36,117 nucleotides of DNA from Clostridia bacterium (lineage in GTDB: Bacteria; Bacillota; Clostridia; Oscillospirales; SIG627), in contig JAFQMA010000007.1 of the NCBI GenBank assembly GCA_017414535.1, forward strand, positions 1 to 36,117, given 5' to 3'. Position numbers and translations under genes: made by a program. Below are positions 7,288 through 14,476 of this stretch, piece by piece (position 1 is the stretch's first letter; each line of letters begins with the position of its first letter). The notes below the pieces were generated by a model, which saw nothing but the letters and a program-made list of their open reading frames with translations, was not told the origin of the DNA and did not search any database.

Positions 7288-8000
7288 AGGAACATTACAG
7301 AATTGCGGATCTTGATGTTTTACTTGATCCTCATTTTGAGCCCCTGCTATCCCGTTCCAAGGCTTACCGCTGCGGTATATCGGCAGAAATGTATCCCAAC
7401 GTTTCCATGAGTCAATCTCAGCACGACGATTGGAAGGCTCATTACAACGAGGCAGAGGATCCACTCCTCGAATACATGATCACGGGAAGCAACTTTTACA
7501 CCTACCTCATTGAAAAAAGCGGCATGCTACTACACGCTTCGGCGGTAGAAATGGACGGTGAGGCCTATCTTTTTTCCGCCAACAGCGGCACGGGCAAGTC
7601 CACACACACCGCCCTTTGGTTGAAAAACTTCGGAGACAGGGCGTGCATTATTAACGACGACAAGCCCGCTATCCGTCTCTTGGAGGATGGGGTCTTTGTG
7701 TACGGCACCCCTTGGAGCGGCAAATCCGATCTGAATCTGAATCGCAAGGTTCCCCTGAGGGGCATTTGCTTTTTGGAGCGCGGGGCAACAAACGAGATCG
7801 AATCCTTAGCTCCCTCTGAAGCAATTACCCGCATTTTTGAACAGACTGTCCGCCCCAAGGAAAGAAGACTGGCAACCCTTCTGCTAAGTCATATGGACCG
7901 ACTGCTTCGCACCGTTCCCATTTGGAAGCTTCGCTGTAACATGGAGGACGAGGCTGCACACATTTCCTATAGTGCCATGTCGAAAGGAGAATTGAAATGA
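7284..8000 (+). CDS. HPr-kinase-like P-loop protein of a PqqD cassette
   Basis: 238 residues. The core is a Walker A motif S101-G-T-G-K-S-T107 preceded by LLHASAVEM and YLFSANSG, then IINDDKPAIR and TPWSGKSDLNLN, the layout of HprK-type kinases. It lacks the N-terminal half of true HPr kinase/phosphorylase, so HPr is unlikely to be the substrate. Similar proteins occur beside PqqD-like and S26-peptidase genes and in some lasso-peptide clusters, where a related kinase phosphorylates the peptide. The target here is unknown. The ATG at 7284 overlaps the preceding stop (ATGA) and has TTGGAG just upstream. The next gene also starts in an ATGA overlap. Confidence 0.82.
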   Translation: MKEHYRIADLDVLLDPHFEPLLSRSKAYRCGISAEMYPNVSMSQSQHDDWKAHYNEAEDPLLEYMITGSNFYTYLIEKSGMLLHASAVEMDGEAYLFSANSGTGKSTHTALWLKNFGDRACIINDDKPAIRLLEDGVFVYGTPWSGKSDLNLNRKVPLRGICFLERGATNEIESLAPSEAITRIFEQTVRPKERRLATLLLSHMDRLLRTVPIWKLRCNMEDEAAHISYSAMSKGELK

Positions 8001-8263
8001 AAGCAAAAGAAGGCTACATGCTTAAGGAGGTTGCGGGAACAAACGTGATTGTTCCCGTGGCTGATCTTGACTTTGACGGCATTATCACTTTGAACGGCAC
8101 GGGCACCCTCGTTTGGAAAACACTGGAGGGCGGTGCCACCGAGGAGGAGATCATTTCTGCCGTAATGAATGAATATGATGTGGAAAGAGACGTGGTACAA
8201 AAGGACGTTGAGCTCTTCCTTGATGCATTAAGAAAAGCCGAGCTTTTAGACGATGAAGGATAA
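7997..8263 (+). CDS. PqqD-like small protein (RiPP recognition element fold)
   Basis: 88 residues, the size of a stand-alone PqqD. The pattern GTNVIVPVADLDFDGIITLN, then GTGTLVWKTLEGG, then a predicted three-helix bundle (ATEEEIISAVMNEYDV and onward to ELFLDALRKAELL) fits the family. PqqD domains bind leader peptides of ribosomally made, modified peptides and pass them to modifying enzymes. No radical SAM enzyme and no clear precursor peptide lies next to it here, so its client is unknown. It overlaps the preceding gene as ATGA and the following gene by 11 bases. Confidence 0.88.
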   Translation: MKAKEGYMLKEVAGTNVIVPVADLDFDGIITLNGTGTLVWKTLEGGATEEEIISAVMNEYDVERDVVQKDVELFLDALRKAELLDDEG

Positions 8264-8717
8264 AAAGCAGATCGGCTTTTCCCATCTCTTTCCGCTGATC
8301 GAGGAAAAGATCGAAAACGGTGGAAAATTCACCTTTACTGCATTTGGAAACAGCATGCAACCGTATTTAAAAAACGGGAAGCATCGTGTGACCCTCTCCC
8401 CTATCAAAAATAAGCTTCGCATCGGGGATATAATCTTTTATCGTAGGAAGGACGGCTCCTTCGTTTTACATCGCGTAGTAAAGATCAAAAACGGTATCAC
8501 ATACTTTTGCGGAGACAACCAATTTTTTTTAGAGCCCCACACCAACACCGTTCAAAGCATTGCCATTCTGACAAATATAGAATACAACGGAAGGAGTCGG
8601 GATCCCTTCGGATTCGGCTCGAGGCTTTGGTGCGCGATCTTACCGATCAGGCGTTTTTCTCTTCGTGCACTGCATTTTATCAAACATAGGATCGTCACTT
8701 CAAATTCAAATCGATAA
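8253..8717 (+). CDS. S24/S26-family peptidase, signal-peptidase-like, with no N-terminal anchor
   Basis: 154 residues. FGNSMQPYLKNG carries the nucleophile S34. RIGDIIFYRR and VLHRVVKI place H73 where the archaeal/ER-type signal peptidases (SipW class) have histidine in place of the bacterial lysine, so a Ser-His dyad is likely. YFCGDNQ matches the conserved GDN box. I see no N-terminal transmembrane helix, unlike SipW. The C-terminal 40 residues are basic and moderately hydrophobic and may sit on the membrane. Its start lies inside the PqqD-like gene without a good ribosome binding site, so it probably depends on coupling. It could process a peptide handled by the PqqD-like and kinase-like neighbours (inference). 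Confidence 0.82.
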   Translation: MKDKKQIGFSHLFPLIEEKIENGGKFTFTAFGNSMQPYLKNGKHRVTLSPIKNKLRIGDIIFYRRKDGSFVLHRVVKIKNGITYFCGDNQFFLEPHTNTVQSIAILTNIEYNGRSRDPFGFGSRLWCAILPIRRFSLRALHFIKHRIVTSNSNR

Positions 8718-8725
8718 GAGGTTCT

Positions 8726-9571
8726 ATGCATATTATAAAAACAGAACCGACCAAGGAGAAGTTCTCCTTGGTCGCATTATTCAAGCATATTTTTTCGGAT
8801 CATATTTTCGAAAGCGCCGCGACCCTGTCCTACTATTTCTTATTTTCCATTTTTCCCTTCGCCATTTTTGTCAGCGCGGCTTTCTCCACGCTGAACATTT
8901 CTCCCGCCAGCATGATCGACCTTTCCGGCATCATTCCGCAGGAGATCCTATCCATCATGACCTCCTATTTAGAGGAGATCAGCCTCGGCAACACGCTGTC
9001 ACTGATCCTGATCGGCGTGATCTTGACTCTTTACTCTATGGGAAAGGCCATTCAGACCATGAAGCGGAAGTTCCGCAAGGCCTACGGTCTGGCTCCCAAG
9101 TCCGGCGGCATCAAAGACTGGATCGTATCCTTTATCTTCGTTTTGCTGGTGCTTTTTTCCTTTTACGCCTCGCTGATCCTTGTGGTAACGGCAAACTTTA
9201 TTTTATCGGGTCTCACAAGCATTTTTCCGGAGCTTGCAGAGCTTCTGCCTTCCCTCCATATTTTGCGACTGTTTGCCATTGCGGTATATCTGTTTTTCAT
9301 GCTCTTCGGTATGTATTTTCTCCTGCCGGGGATCAGGCAAAGAAAACGTGACGTATTGCCCGGGACACTGTTTGCCATGCTGGCTTGGGTATTAACGTCA
9401 TGGCTGTTTTCCTTTTATTTCGGAAAAAGTGCAGTGATTGGGACTCTTTACGGCTCCCTCGGCGCCATCGTTGCCATTTTGACCTGGCTTTTTGCCATTA
9501 ACCTGATTCTGTTGACTGGTGCCTATATCAATTCCTATTTATACCTCAAAAGGAACGAAAGAACAACATGA
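8726..9571 (+). CDS. YihY/BrkB-family inner-membrane protein
   Basis: 281 residues with six predicted transmembrane helices. The first segment, AATLSYYFLFSIFPFAIFVSAAF, is the family signature. Others lie around LSLILIGVILTLYSMGK, WIVSFIFVLLVLFSFYASLILVV, LRLFAIAVYLFFMLFGMYFLLPG, LFAMLAWVLTSWLFSFYFG, and the C-terminal YGSLGAIVAILTWLFAINLILLTGAYIN. The function of the family is not settled. It lies eight bases after the S26-like peptidase gene and shares an ATGA overlap with the Nudix gene. Codons 8-16 contain a perfect 27-base palindrome. Confidence 0.92.
   Translation: MHIIKTEPTKEKFSLVALFKHIFSDHIFESAATLSYYFLFSIFPFAIFVSAAFSTLNISPASMIDLSGIIPQEILSIMTSYLEEISLGNTLSLILIGVILTLYSMGKAIQTMKRKFRKAYGLAPKSGGIKDWIVSFIFVLLVLFSFYASLILVVTANFILSGLTSIFPELAELLPSLHILRLFAIAVYLFFMLFGMYFLLPGIRQRKRDVLPGTLFAMLAWVLTSWLFSFYFGKSAVIGTLYGSLGAIVAILTWLFAINLILLTGAYINSYLYLKRNERTT
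8748..8774. repeat. 27-base perfect palindrome inside the 5' end of the YihY-family gene
   Basis: Bases 8748-8760 are the exact reverse complement of 8762-8774, with a single central G. In RNA this would give a stem of about 12 pairs starting 22 bases after the start codon. No run of T follows, so it is not a terminator. It encodes the ordinary-looking residues TKEKFSLV. Confidence 0.9.
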
Positions 9572-10035
9572 TCAACACAACTCTCTGCTATCTTGAGCAG
9601 AACGGATCTTACCTGATGCTCCATCGCATCAAAAAAGAAAACGATATAAACCGTGATAAATGGATCGGTATCGGCGGGAAATTCGAGGACAAGGAAAGCC
9701 CCGAGGATTGCGTTTCCCGCGAGGTACTGGAGGAAACGGGGCTGACTCTCGATTCCCTTTCCTATCGCGGCATCGTCACCTTCGTTTCCGATAAATATGA
9801 AACGGAATGGATGCATCTGTTCACCTCAAAGCACTTTCATGGAACGCTGAAGGAGTGCGACGAGGGAAAACTTGAGTGGGTAAAGATCGAGAACGTGAGA
9901 AAGCTCCCTTTATGGGAAGGCGACCATATCTTTTTGCAGCTTCTCCAAAGGGATCTCCCTTTCTTCTCATTGAAGCTTTGCTATCAAGGTGACGCACTGC
10001 AGGAAGCGATTCTCAACGGAGAAAAGATCCGATGA
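9568..10035 (+). CDS. Nudix hydrolase, MutT/8-oxo-dGTPase-like
   Basis: 155 residues. The complete Nudix box runs from G37 (GGKFEDKESPED) through R51-E52 and E55-E56 to G58, matching G-x5-E-x7-R-E-U-x-E-E-x-G-U with every metal-binding glutamate present. The sequence DKWIGIGGK before the box resembles 8-oxo-dGTP diphosphatases, but the substrate cannot be fixed from sequence. It overlaps the YihY-family gene and the DUF523 gene by ATGA on both sides. Confidence 0.92.
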   Translation: MINTTLCYLEQNGSYLMLHRIKKENDINRDKWIGIGGKFEDKESPEDCVSREVLEETGLTLDSLSYRGIVTFVSDKYETEWMHLFTSKHFHGTLKECDEGKLEWVKIENVRKLPLWEGDHIFLQLLQRDLPFFSLKLCYQGDALQEAILNGEKIR

Positions 10036-10484
10036 AGAAGTGCGTTTTGGTCAGTGCCTGCCTTTTGGGCGTTCCCTGCCGTTACGACGGCGCCTCAAAG
10101 CCCGACGACAGAGTGGCGGAACTGAAGGAAAACTACGAGCTGATCCCCTTTTGTCCCGAGGTAGAGGGCGGACTCTCCACCCCGCGCATCCCCTGCGAAA
10201 GACAGGGCGGACGCGTGATCCGCAGAGACGGTGCTAATGAAACGGAGGCCTATCGACGCGGCGCTTCGCTATGCCTTTCGGCCGTGCGGGAAAAAGAATG
10301 TGCCTTTGCCGTATTGAAGGAAAAGAGCCCCTCCTGCGGTGTCAATTTCATTTACGACGGCTCCTTTACCGGAAAACTGATTCGGGGCTGTGGCGTAACG
10401 GCGGAGCTCCTGAGGAAAAACGGAATCAACGTGTATTCCGAAGAGGATACGGACAAGATAGAAAAAAAGCAAAACGGATGCTGA
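10032..10484 (+). CDS. DUF523 protein, TudS-type thiouracil desulfidase-like
   Basis: 150 residues, essentially a single DUF523 domain. The family landmarks are present: VSACLLGVPCRYDG at the N-terminus with C10 and C16, PFCPEVEGGLSTPR, KEKSPSCGV, and IRGCGVTAELL near the C-terminus. Members studied under the name TudS hold an iron-sulfur cluster on three cysteines and remove sulfur from thiouracil; that role is inferred here. It is the last gene of the operon, and its TGA stop lies inside the terminator hairpin. Confidence 0.9.
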   Translation: MKKCVLVSACLLGVPCRYDGASKPDDRVAELKENYELIPFCPEVEGGLSTPRIPCERQGGRVIRRDGANETEAYRRGASLCLSAVREKECAFAVLKEKSPSCGVNFIYDGSFTGKLIRGCGVTAELLRKNGINVYSEEDTDKIEKKQNGC

Positions 10485-10500
10485 AAAGCATCCGTTTTTT
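10471..10500. terminator. Bidirectional terminator between the rsmA operon and the ABC-F gene
   Basis: A 12-bp perfect stem (10471-10482 with 10487-10498) with a four-base loop has a T run on the plus strand and, read the other way, another on the minus strand. It lies between two convergent genes and should serve both. Confidence 0.9.
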
Positions 10501-10503
10501 TGA

Positions 10504-12099
10504 TTATTGTGCTTGCGCCTTTTTGTGATCGAGGAAATCCTGATAGGGTCCGTCGTAATCGAAAAGCTTGCCGTCGCGGATCTCGATAATGCGATTGGCA
10601 ACGGTGCTGACCATTTCAAAGTCGTGGGTTGCAAGAAATACGTTTCCCTTGAAGTGGTCAAGGCCTTGGTTCACGGCAGTGATGGATTCCAGATCCAAAT
10701 GGTCTGTGGGCTGATCCAGCAGAAGCACGTTGGAGCCGAAGAGCATCATGCGGGAGAACATGCATCTGACCTTTTCACCACCGGAAAGGACGTTAACGGG
10801 CTTGAATACGCTTTCGCCCGAGAAGAGCATGCGTCCGAGGAAGCCGCGCAGATAGGTCTCCGTCTGATCCTTGGAATAGGCGCGCATCCAATCAAGGATG
10901 CTTTCCTCATGACCGTCAAAATAGGCGCTATTATCGTGAGGAAAATAGCTTCTGGTGGTACTGATGCCCCATTTGAAATGTCCGGCATCGGGCTCGATCT
11001 CATCGTTGAGAATGCCGAAAAGAGTGGTGATGGCGATCTCATCGCCAACGAAAGCGATCTTATCCCCCTTACGGGCGGTAAAGCTGATACCGTCAAGCAC
11101 CTTAACACCATTAACGGTCTTTTCCAGGCCCTCTACCGTAAGGATATCCTTGCCTGCCTCTCTGTCCATATCAAAGCCGATAAAGGGATAACGGCGGCTG
11201 GATGCGGGCAGCTCCTCAATGGTAAGCTTATCAAGCAACTTTCTGCGGCTGGTGGCCTGACGGGACTTGGAGCGGTTGGCGGAGAAGCGGGAAATAAAGG
11301 TCTGCAGCTCGCGGATCTTCTCCTCGTTTTTCTTGTTCTGCTGCTTGATCATACGCTGGATCAGCTGGCTGGATTCATACCAGAATTCATAGTTACCCAC
11401 GTACATTTTGATCTCACTGTAATCGATATCCACAATACCCGTGCACACGTTGTTGAGAAAGTGTCTGTCGTGAGATACCACCAGTACGGTACCGAAGTAA
11501 TCTGCCAGAAAATCCTCCAGCCAGGCAGTGGCCGCCAGATCCAAGCCGTTGGTGGGCTCGTCCAAAAGGATGATCTCGGGATTTCCGAAGAGGGCCTGAG
11601 CCAGCAGAATCTTCACCTTTTCGCTTTCCTTCAATTCGCCCATGACGGTATAGAGCACGTCCTCGGAAAAGCCCAGGCCCTGCACCAAACGGGAGGCGTC
11701 GGATTCGGCTTCCCATCCGTTCATTTCGGCAAATTTATATTCCAGCTCGGAGGCGCGAATACCGTCCTCATCGGTAAAATCCTCTTTGGCGTAGATGGCA
11801 TCCTTCTCCTTCATGATCTCATAAAGGGTCTCGTTCCCCATAATGACGGTATCCAAAACGGTAAAATCGTCGTAGGCAAAGTGGTTCTGCTTCAAAACAC
11901 TCATGCGGGTCTCCTCGGGAATGGAGATGCTGCCGCCCGTGGGCTCCAGCTCGCCGCAAAGGAGCTTCAAAAAGGTTGATTTTCCCGCACCGTTGGCACC
12001 GATGATGCCATAGCAGTTGCCGGGGGTGAATTTCAGGTCAACGTTTTTAAACAGAAGCTGACCGCCAAACTGAAAGCTTAGATCGTTTACTTGAATCAT
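10504..12099 (-). CDS. ABC-F ATPase, YkpA/YbiT-like, with one degenerate ATP site
   Basis: 531 residues with two nucleotide-binding domains and no membrane helices, the layout of ribosome-associated ABC-F proteins; a charged linker (about residues 245-300) joins them. Domain 1 has Walker A G34-A-N-G-A-G-K-S-T42 and an intact LLDEPTNGLDL, but its signature reads LKESEK in place of LSGGQ. Domain 2 has a good signature (LSGGEK, 438-443), but its Walker A reads VGDEIAITT with no lysine, and its Walker B ends LDQPT, with Q463 replacing the catalytic glutamate. It is the second gene of a pair, overlapping the upstream phosphatase stop as ATGA, with GAGG seven bases before its ATG. Confidence 0.93.
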   Translation of the reverse strand: MIQVNDLSFQFGGQLLFKNVDLKFTPGNCYGIIGANGAGKSTFLKLLCGELEPTGGSISIPEETRMSVLKQNHFAYDDFTVLDTVIMGNETLYEIMKEKDAIYAKEDFTDEDGIRASELEYKFAEMNGWEAESDASRLVQGLGFSEDVLYTVMGELKESEKVKILLAQALFGNPEIILLDEPTNGLDLAATAWLEDFLADYFGTVLVVSHDRHFLNNVCTGIVDIDYSEIKMYVGNYEFWYESSQLIQRMIKQQNKKNEEKIRELQTFISRFSANRSKSRQATSRRKLLDKLTIEELPASSRRYPFIGFDMDREAGKDILTVEGLEKTVNGVKVLDGISFTARKGDKIAFVGDEIAITTLFGILNDEIEPDAGHFKWGISTTRSYFPHDNSAYFDGHEESILDWMRAYSKDQTETYLRGFLGRMLFSGESVFKPVNVLSGGEKVRCMFSRMMLFGSNVLLLDQPTDHLDLESITAVNQGLDHFKGNVFLATHDFEMVSTVANRIIEIRDGKLFDYDGPYQDFLDHKKAQAQ

Positions 12100-12863
12100 A
12101 TGTTTTCCTCTTTCGTTAGTGCTTCATAAAGTTCTTTCGAATTACAGGCAAAAATGCCGCGGCTTGAAAAATCGTATGGACCGCCGTCCACGGAATAGGT
12201 CACGGCTCCGGCCTCCCGACAGAGAAGCAACCCCGGTGCGATATCCCATTTATTACGGGTGTAGAGTACTACTCCTTCGGTCTTTCCTGCAGCAAGGAGA
12301 GCAAAATCCACACTGGCGGCGCCAAACATGCGCATACGGCTGACGGTGCGATAGGCCCGTTCCACGAGCCGATGCTCGTCGGTGGCATCCCTCTCCCTTG
12401 TGTGGGGGTAATCACCAAAGGAGAAAATGGCCTCCTTGGGAGAGCGGGCGCTTACGTGAATGGGCGCTCCGTTGCAAAAGGCTCCTCCGCCAAGAGTTGC
12501 CTCATAAAGCTCGCCGAGGCGGGGCAGGTAGATAACGGAAAGCTGTAATCCGCCCTTATCCCAAAGGGCCGTTTGCAGTCCGAAATGGACAGTGCCCGTG
12601 GCAAAATTAAAGGTCCCGTCAATGGGATCGAGGATCCACGTACGGTCAGTCAGAGGCGCATCTGCACTGAATTCCTCACCGTGGAGACGATGATCGGGAA
12701 AGGCCTTCTTCAATTCCTCTGCAAAATAGCGCTCAATAGCGAGATCAACGTTGGTTACCACATCGAAGGCGGCCTTTTCCGAGACGGAAACGGGGCTTTC
12801 GCAATAGATCTCGTACGCTTTCTTCAGCGTACTGCGAGCAAAATCCAATTCTTTTTGATACAC
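12096..12863 (-). CDS. Inositol-monophosphatase family phosphatase
   Basis: 255 residues, the normal family length. Metal-binding motifs are present in order: G62-E-E64, WILD79-P-I-D82-GT, and NKWDIAPG near the C-terminus. These bind magnesium in enzymes acting on inositol phosphates, fructose-1,6-bisphosphate, or 3'-phosphoadenosine phosphates (CysQ type). Which substrate applies here is open. The start is a GTG at 12863 with AGAAGGAAG upstream. It heads the pair with the ABC-F gene. Confidence 0.92.
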   Translation of the reverse strand: MYQKELDFARSTLKKAYEIYCESPVSVSEKAAFDVVTNVDLAIERYFAEELKKAFPDHRLHGEEFSADAPLTDRTWILDPIDGTFNFATGTVHFGLQTALWDKGGLQLSVIYLPRLGELYEATLGGGAFCNGAPIHVSARSPKEAIFSFGDYPHTRERDATDEHRLVERAYRTVSRMRMFGAASVDFALLAAGKTEGVVLYTRNKWDIAPGLLLCREAGAVTYSVDGGPYDFSSRGIFACNSKELYEALTKEENI

Positions 12864-12884
12864 TGTTTTATCTTCCTTCTAATT

Positions 12885-12914
12885 TTGAATAAACGCGTTA
12901 TTTTCTCATATAAT
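12885..12914 (+). promoter_or_regulatory. Sigma-A promoter of the flippase gene
   Basis: TTGAAT (12885-12890) and a perfect TATAAT (12909-12914) are separated by 18 bases. The -10 ends 25 bases before the ATG at 12940. AGAAAGGA sits before the start codon as ribosome binding site. Confidence 0.75.
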
Positions 12915-12939
12915 GTACCATTCATAGAAAGGATACCGT

Positions 12940-14460
12940 ATGAGAAGCGTTAGCAAACTGTTTTATACAACCATTGCCTTGACCCTTACAAGCTTTTTGA
13001 TGAAGACCGTTGCCGTTTGGTTCAACGTTTATCTGGCAGGGCTTGTGGGAAGCGTCGGCATGGGCATTTTTCAACTGATCATCAGTGTTTATGCCATGAG
13101 TAAGACCTTAGCCTACGGCGGTGTAAACCTTGCCGCAACAAGACTTTGCATTGACGACAGCGACCATGCACGAGCGGCCATGCGCCGCGTGCTGCTGACG
13201 GCGATCCTGCTGGGACTGGGTGCCTTCGTTCTCTTATATTTCGGTGCAGATCTTATCGCCACAGGCTGGATCAAATCGGATCAGGCGGCACAGCCCCTTC
13301 GGGTACTGGCCTTTTCCCTCCCCTTTCTTGCTGCGGCAAGCGGGCTTTACGGATACATGACCGCCGTGCGAAAAATGGGGCGCTACTCTGTCATCCAGCT
13401 GATCGAACAGGTCTCCCGCATCGTTGTCACAGTGGCAATCATCGCACATTTTGCTCCGAGTAATACGAAGGAAGTGCTGACACTCGTTTGCGTCGGCATC
13501 ACAATCAGCGAAATGATCTCCTTTTCCCTTTCTGTCATCTCCTATCTTTTGGATCTCAGAAAAAACAAATTGGGTCGCGAAGGGAGAAAGGGGCTTTGGC
13601 GGTCGCTGTTGCGCATTGCCGTCCCCGACGCACTGGGCTCTTATCTTCGTTCCGGATTGAACACTGTAGAGCACCTTCTCATTCCTTGGGGGATTCGCCG
13701 CTCGGGCGCGGATACGGACCTTGCCTTTTCTCAGTACGGTACTGTGCAGGGCATGGCTCTGCCGATCCTTTTGTACCCTTCCTCTATTCTGGGGGTCGTA
13801 TCGGGGCTATTGGTCCCCGAGATCGCAGAATGCAAGCTGAAGCGAAACCTCATACAAGTGCATTATATGATCCGAAGAGTCTTGCAAGTAGCATTGATCT
13901 TTTCTATGGCAACCATGGCGGTAATGCTTCTTTATGCAGAAAAGTTGAGCCTTGTCATTTACGGCAGCAGAGAAGCTGCCTCCTTTATCCAATTGCTTGC
14001 CCCCTTAATTCCCGTCATGTATCTTGATATGACCACGGACGGAATGCTGAAGGGACTGGATCTGCAAATGAGCATTATGAAGATCAATATTCTCGATTCC
14101 ATGCTCTGCGTTCTACTGGTGTTCTTTCTCGTTCCCATCGTATCGGTAGAGGGCTACCTCATTACCATATACGTGGCAGAGATCATCAATTTCCTTTGCA
14201 GCTTCTATAAGCTTGGCAAGGAGGCGGGAGCAAGGGTGGGCCTTTGGAAAAACGTGATCCTTCCCTTTTTCGATGCATGCACCGCCTTTGTCATGGCAAG
14301 AGCGCTTCCGTTATTCACAGAAAAACCGACGCTGAATCTGATATTTACCATCAGCGTCGGGCTCATTCTGTACTATCTGCTCCTTCGGATCACGGGGAGC
14401 GTAAGCCGAGAAGACAAAAGGTGGTTTACGGCTCTTCTTCGCATTAAAGATAAAAGCTAA
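12940..14460 (+). CDS. SpoVB/MATE-type polysaccharide (lipid) flippase family protein
   Basis: 506 residues with about 14 predicted membrane helices. The N-terminus (LFYTTIALTLTSFLMKTVAV, then GMGIFQLIISVYAMSKTLAYGG) is typical of the SpoVB branch of the MOP exporter superfamily, and the second half repeats the fold (PILLYPSSILGVVSGLLVPEIAE). Relatives move lipid-linked cell-wall or polysaccharide precursors across the membrane; SpoVB is needed for spore cortex in Bacillus. Calling this one the sporulation protein is an inference from its resemblance and a spore-forming host. It is transcribed alone and ends 16 bases from the convergent polC stop, with no obvious terminator between them. Confidence 0.85.
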   Translation: MRSVSKLFYTTIALTLTSFLMKTVAVWFNVYLAGLVGSVGMGIFQLIISVYAMSKTLAYGGVNLAATRLCIDDSDHARAAMRRVLLTAILLGLGAFVLLYFGADLIATGWIKSDQAAQPLRVLAFSLPFLAAASGLYGYMTAVRKMGRYSVIQLIEQVSRIVVTVAIIAHFAPSNTKEVLTLVCVGITISEMISFSLSVISYLLDLRKNKLGREGRKGLWRSLLRIAVPDALGSYLRSGLNTVEHLLIPWGIRRSGADTDLAFSQYGTVQGMALPILLYPSSILGVVSGLLVPEIAECKLKRNLIQVHYMIRRVLQVALIFSMATMAVMLLYAEKLSLVIYGSREAASFIQLLAPLIPVMYLDMTTDGMLKGLDLQMSIMKINILDSMLCVLLVFFLVPIVSVEGYLITIYVAEIINFLCSFYKLGKEAGARVGLWKNVILPFFDACTAFVMARALPLFTEKPTLNLIFTISVGLILYYLLLRITGSVSREDKRWFTALLRIKDKS

Positions 14461-14476
14461 ACCGAGATACTGAAAA

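Noticed and set aside
10507..11979. A 490-codon open frame on the plus strand opposite the ABC-F gene
   Set aside because: It is the complement of a well-conserved ABC-F protein, has no family resemblance and no ribosome binding site. Codon bias of the real gene keeps the opposite frame open.
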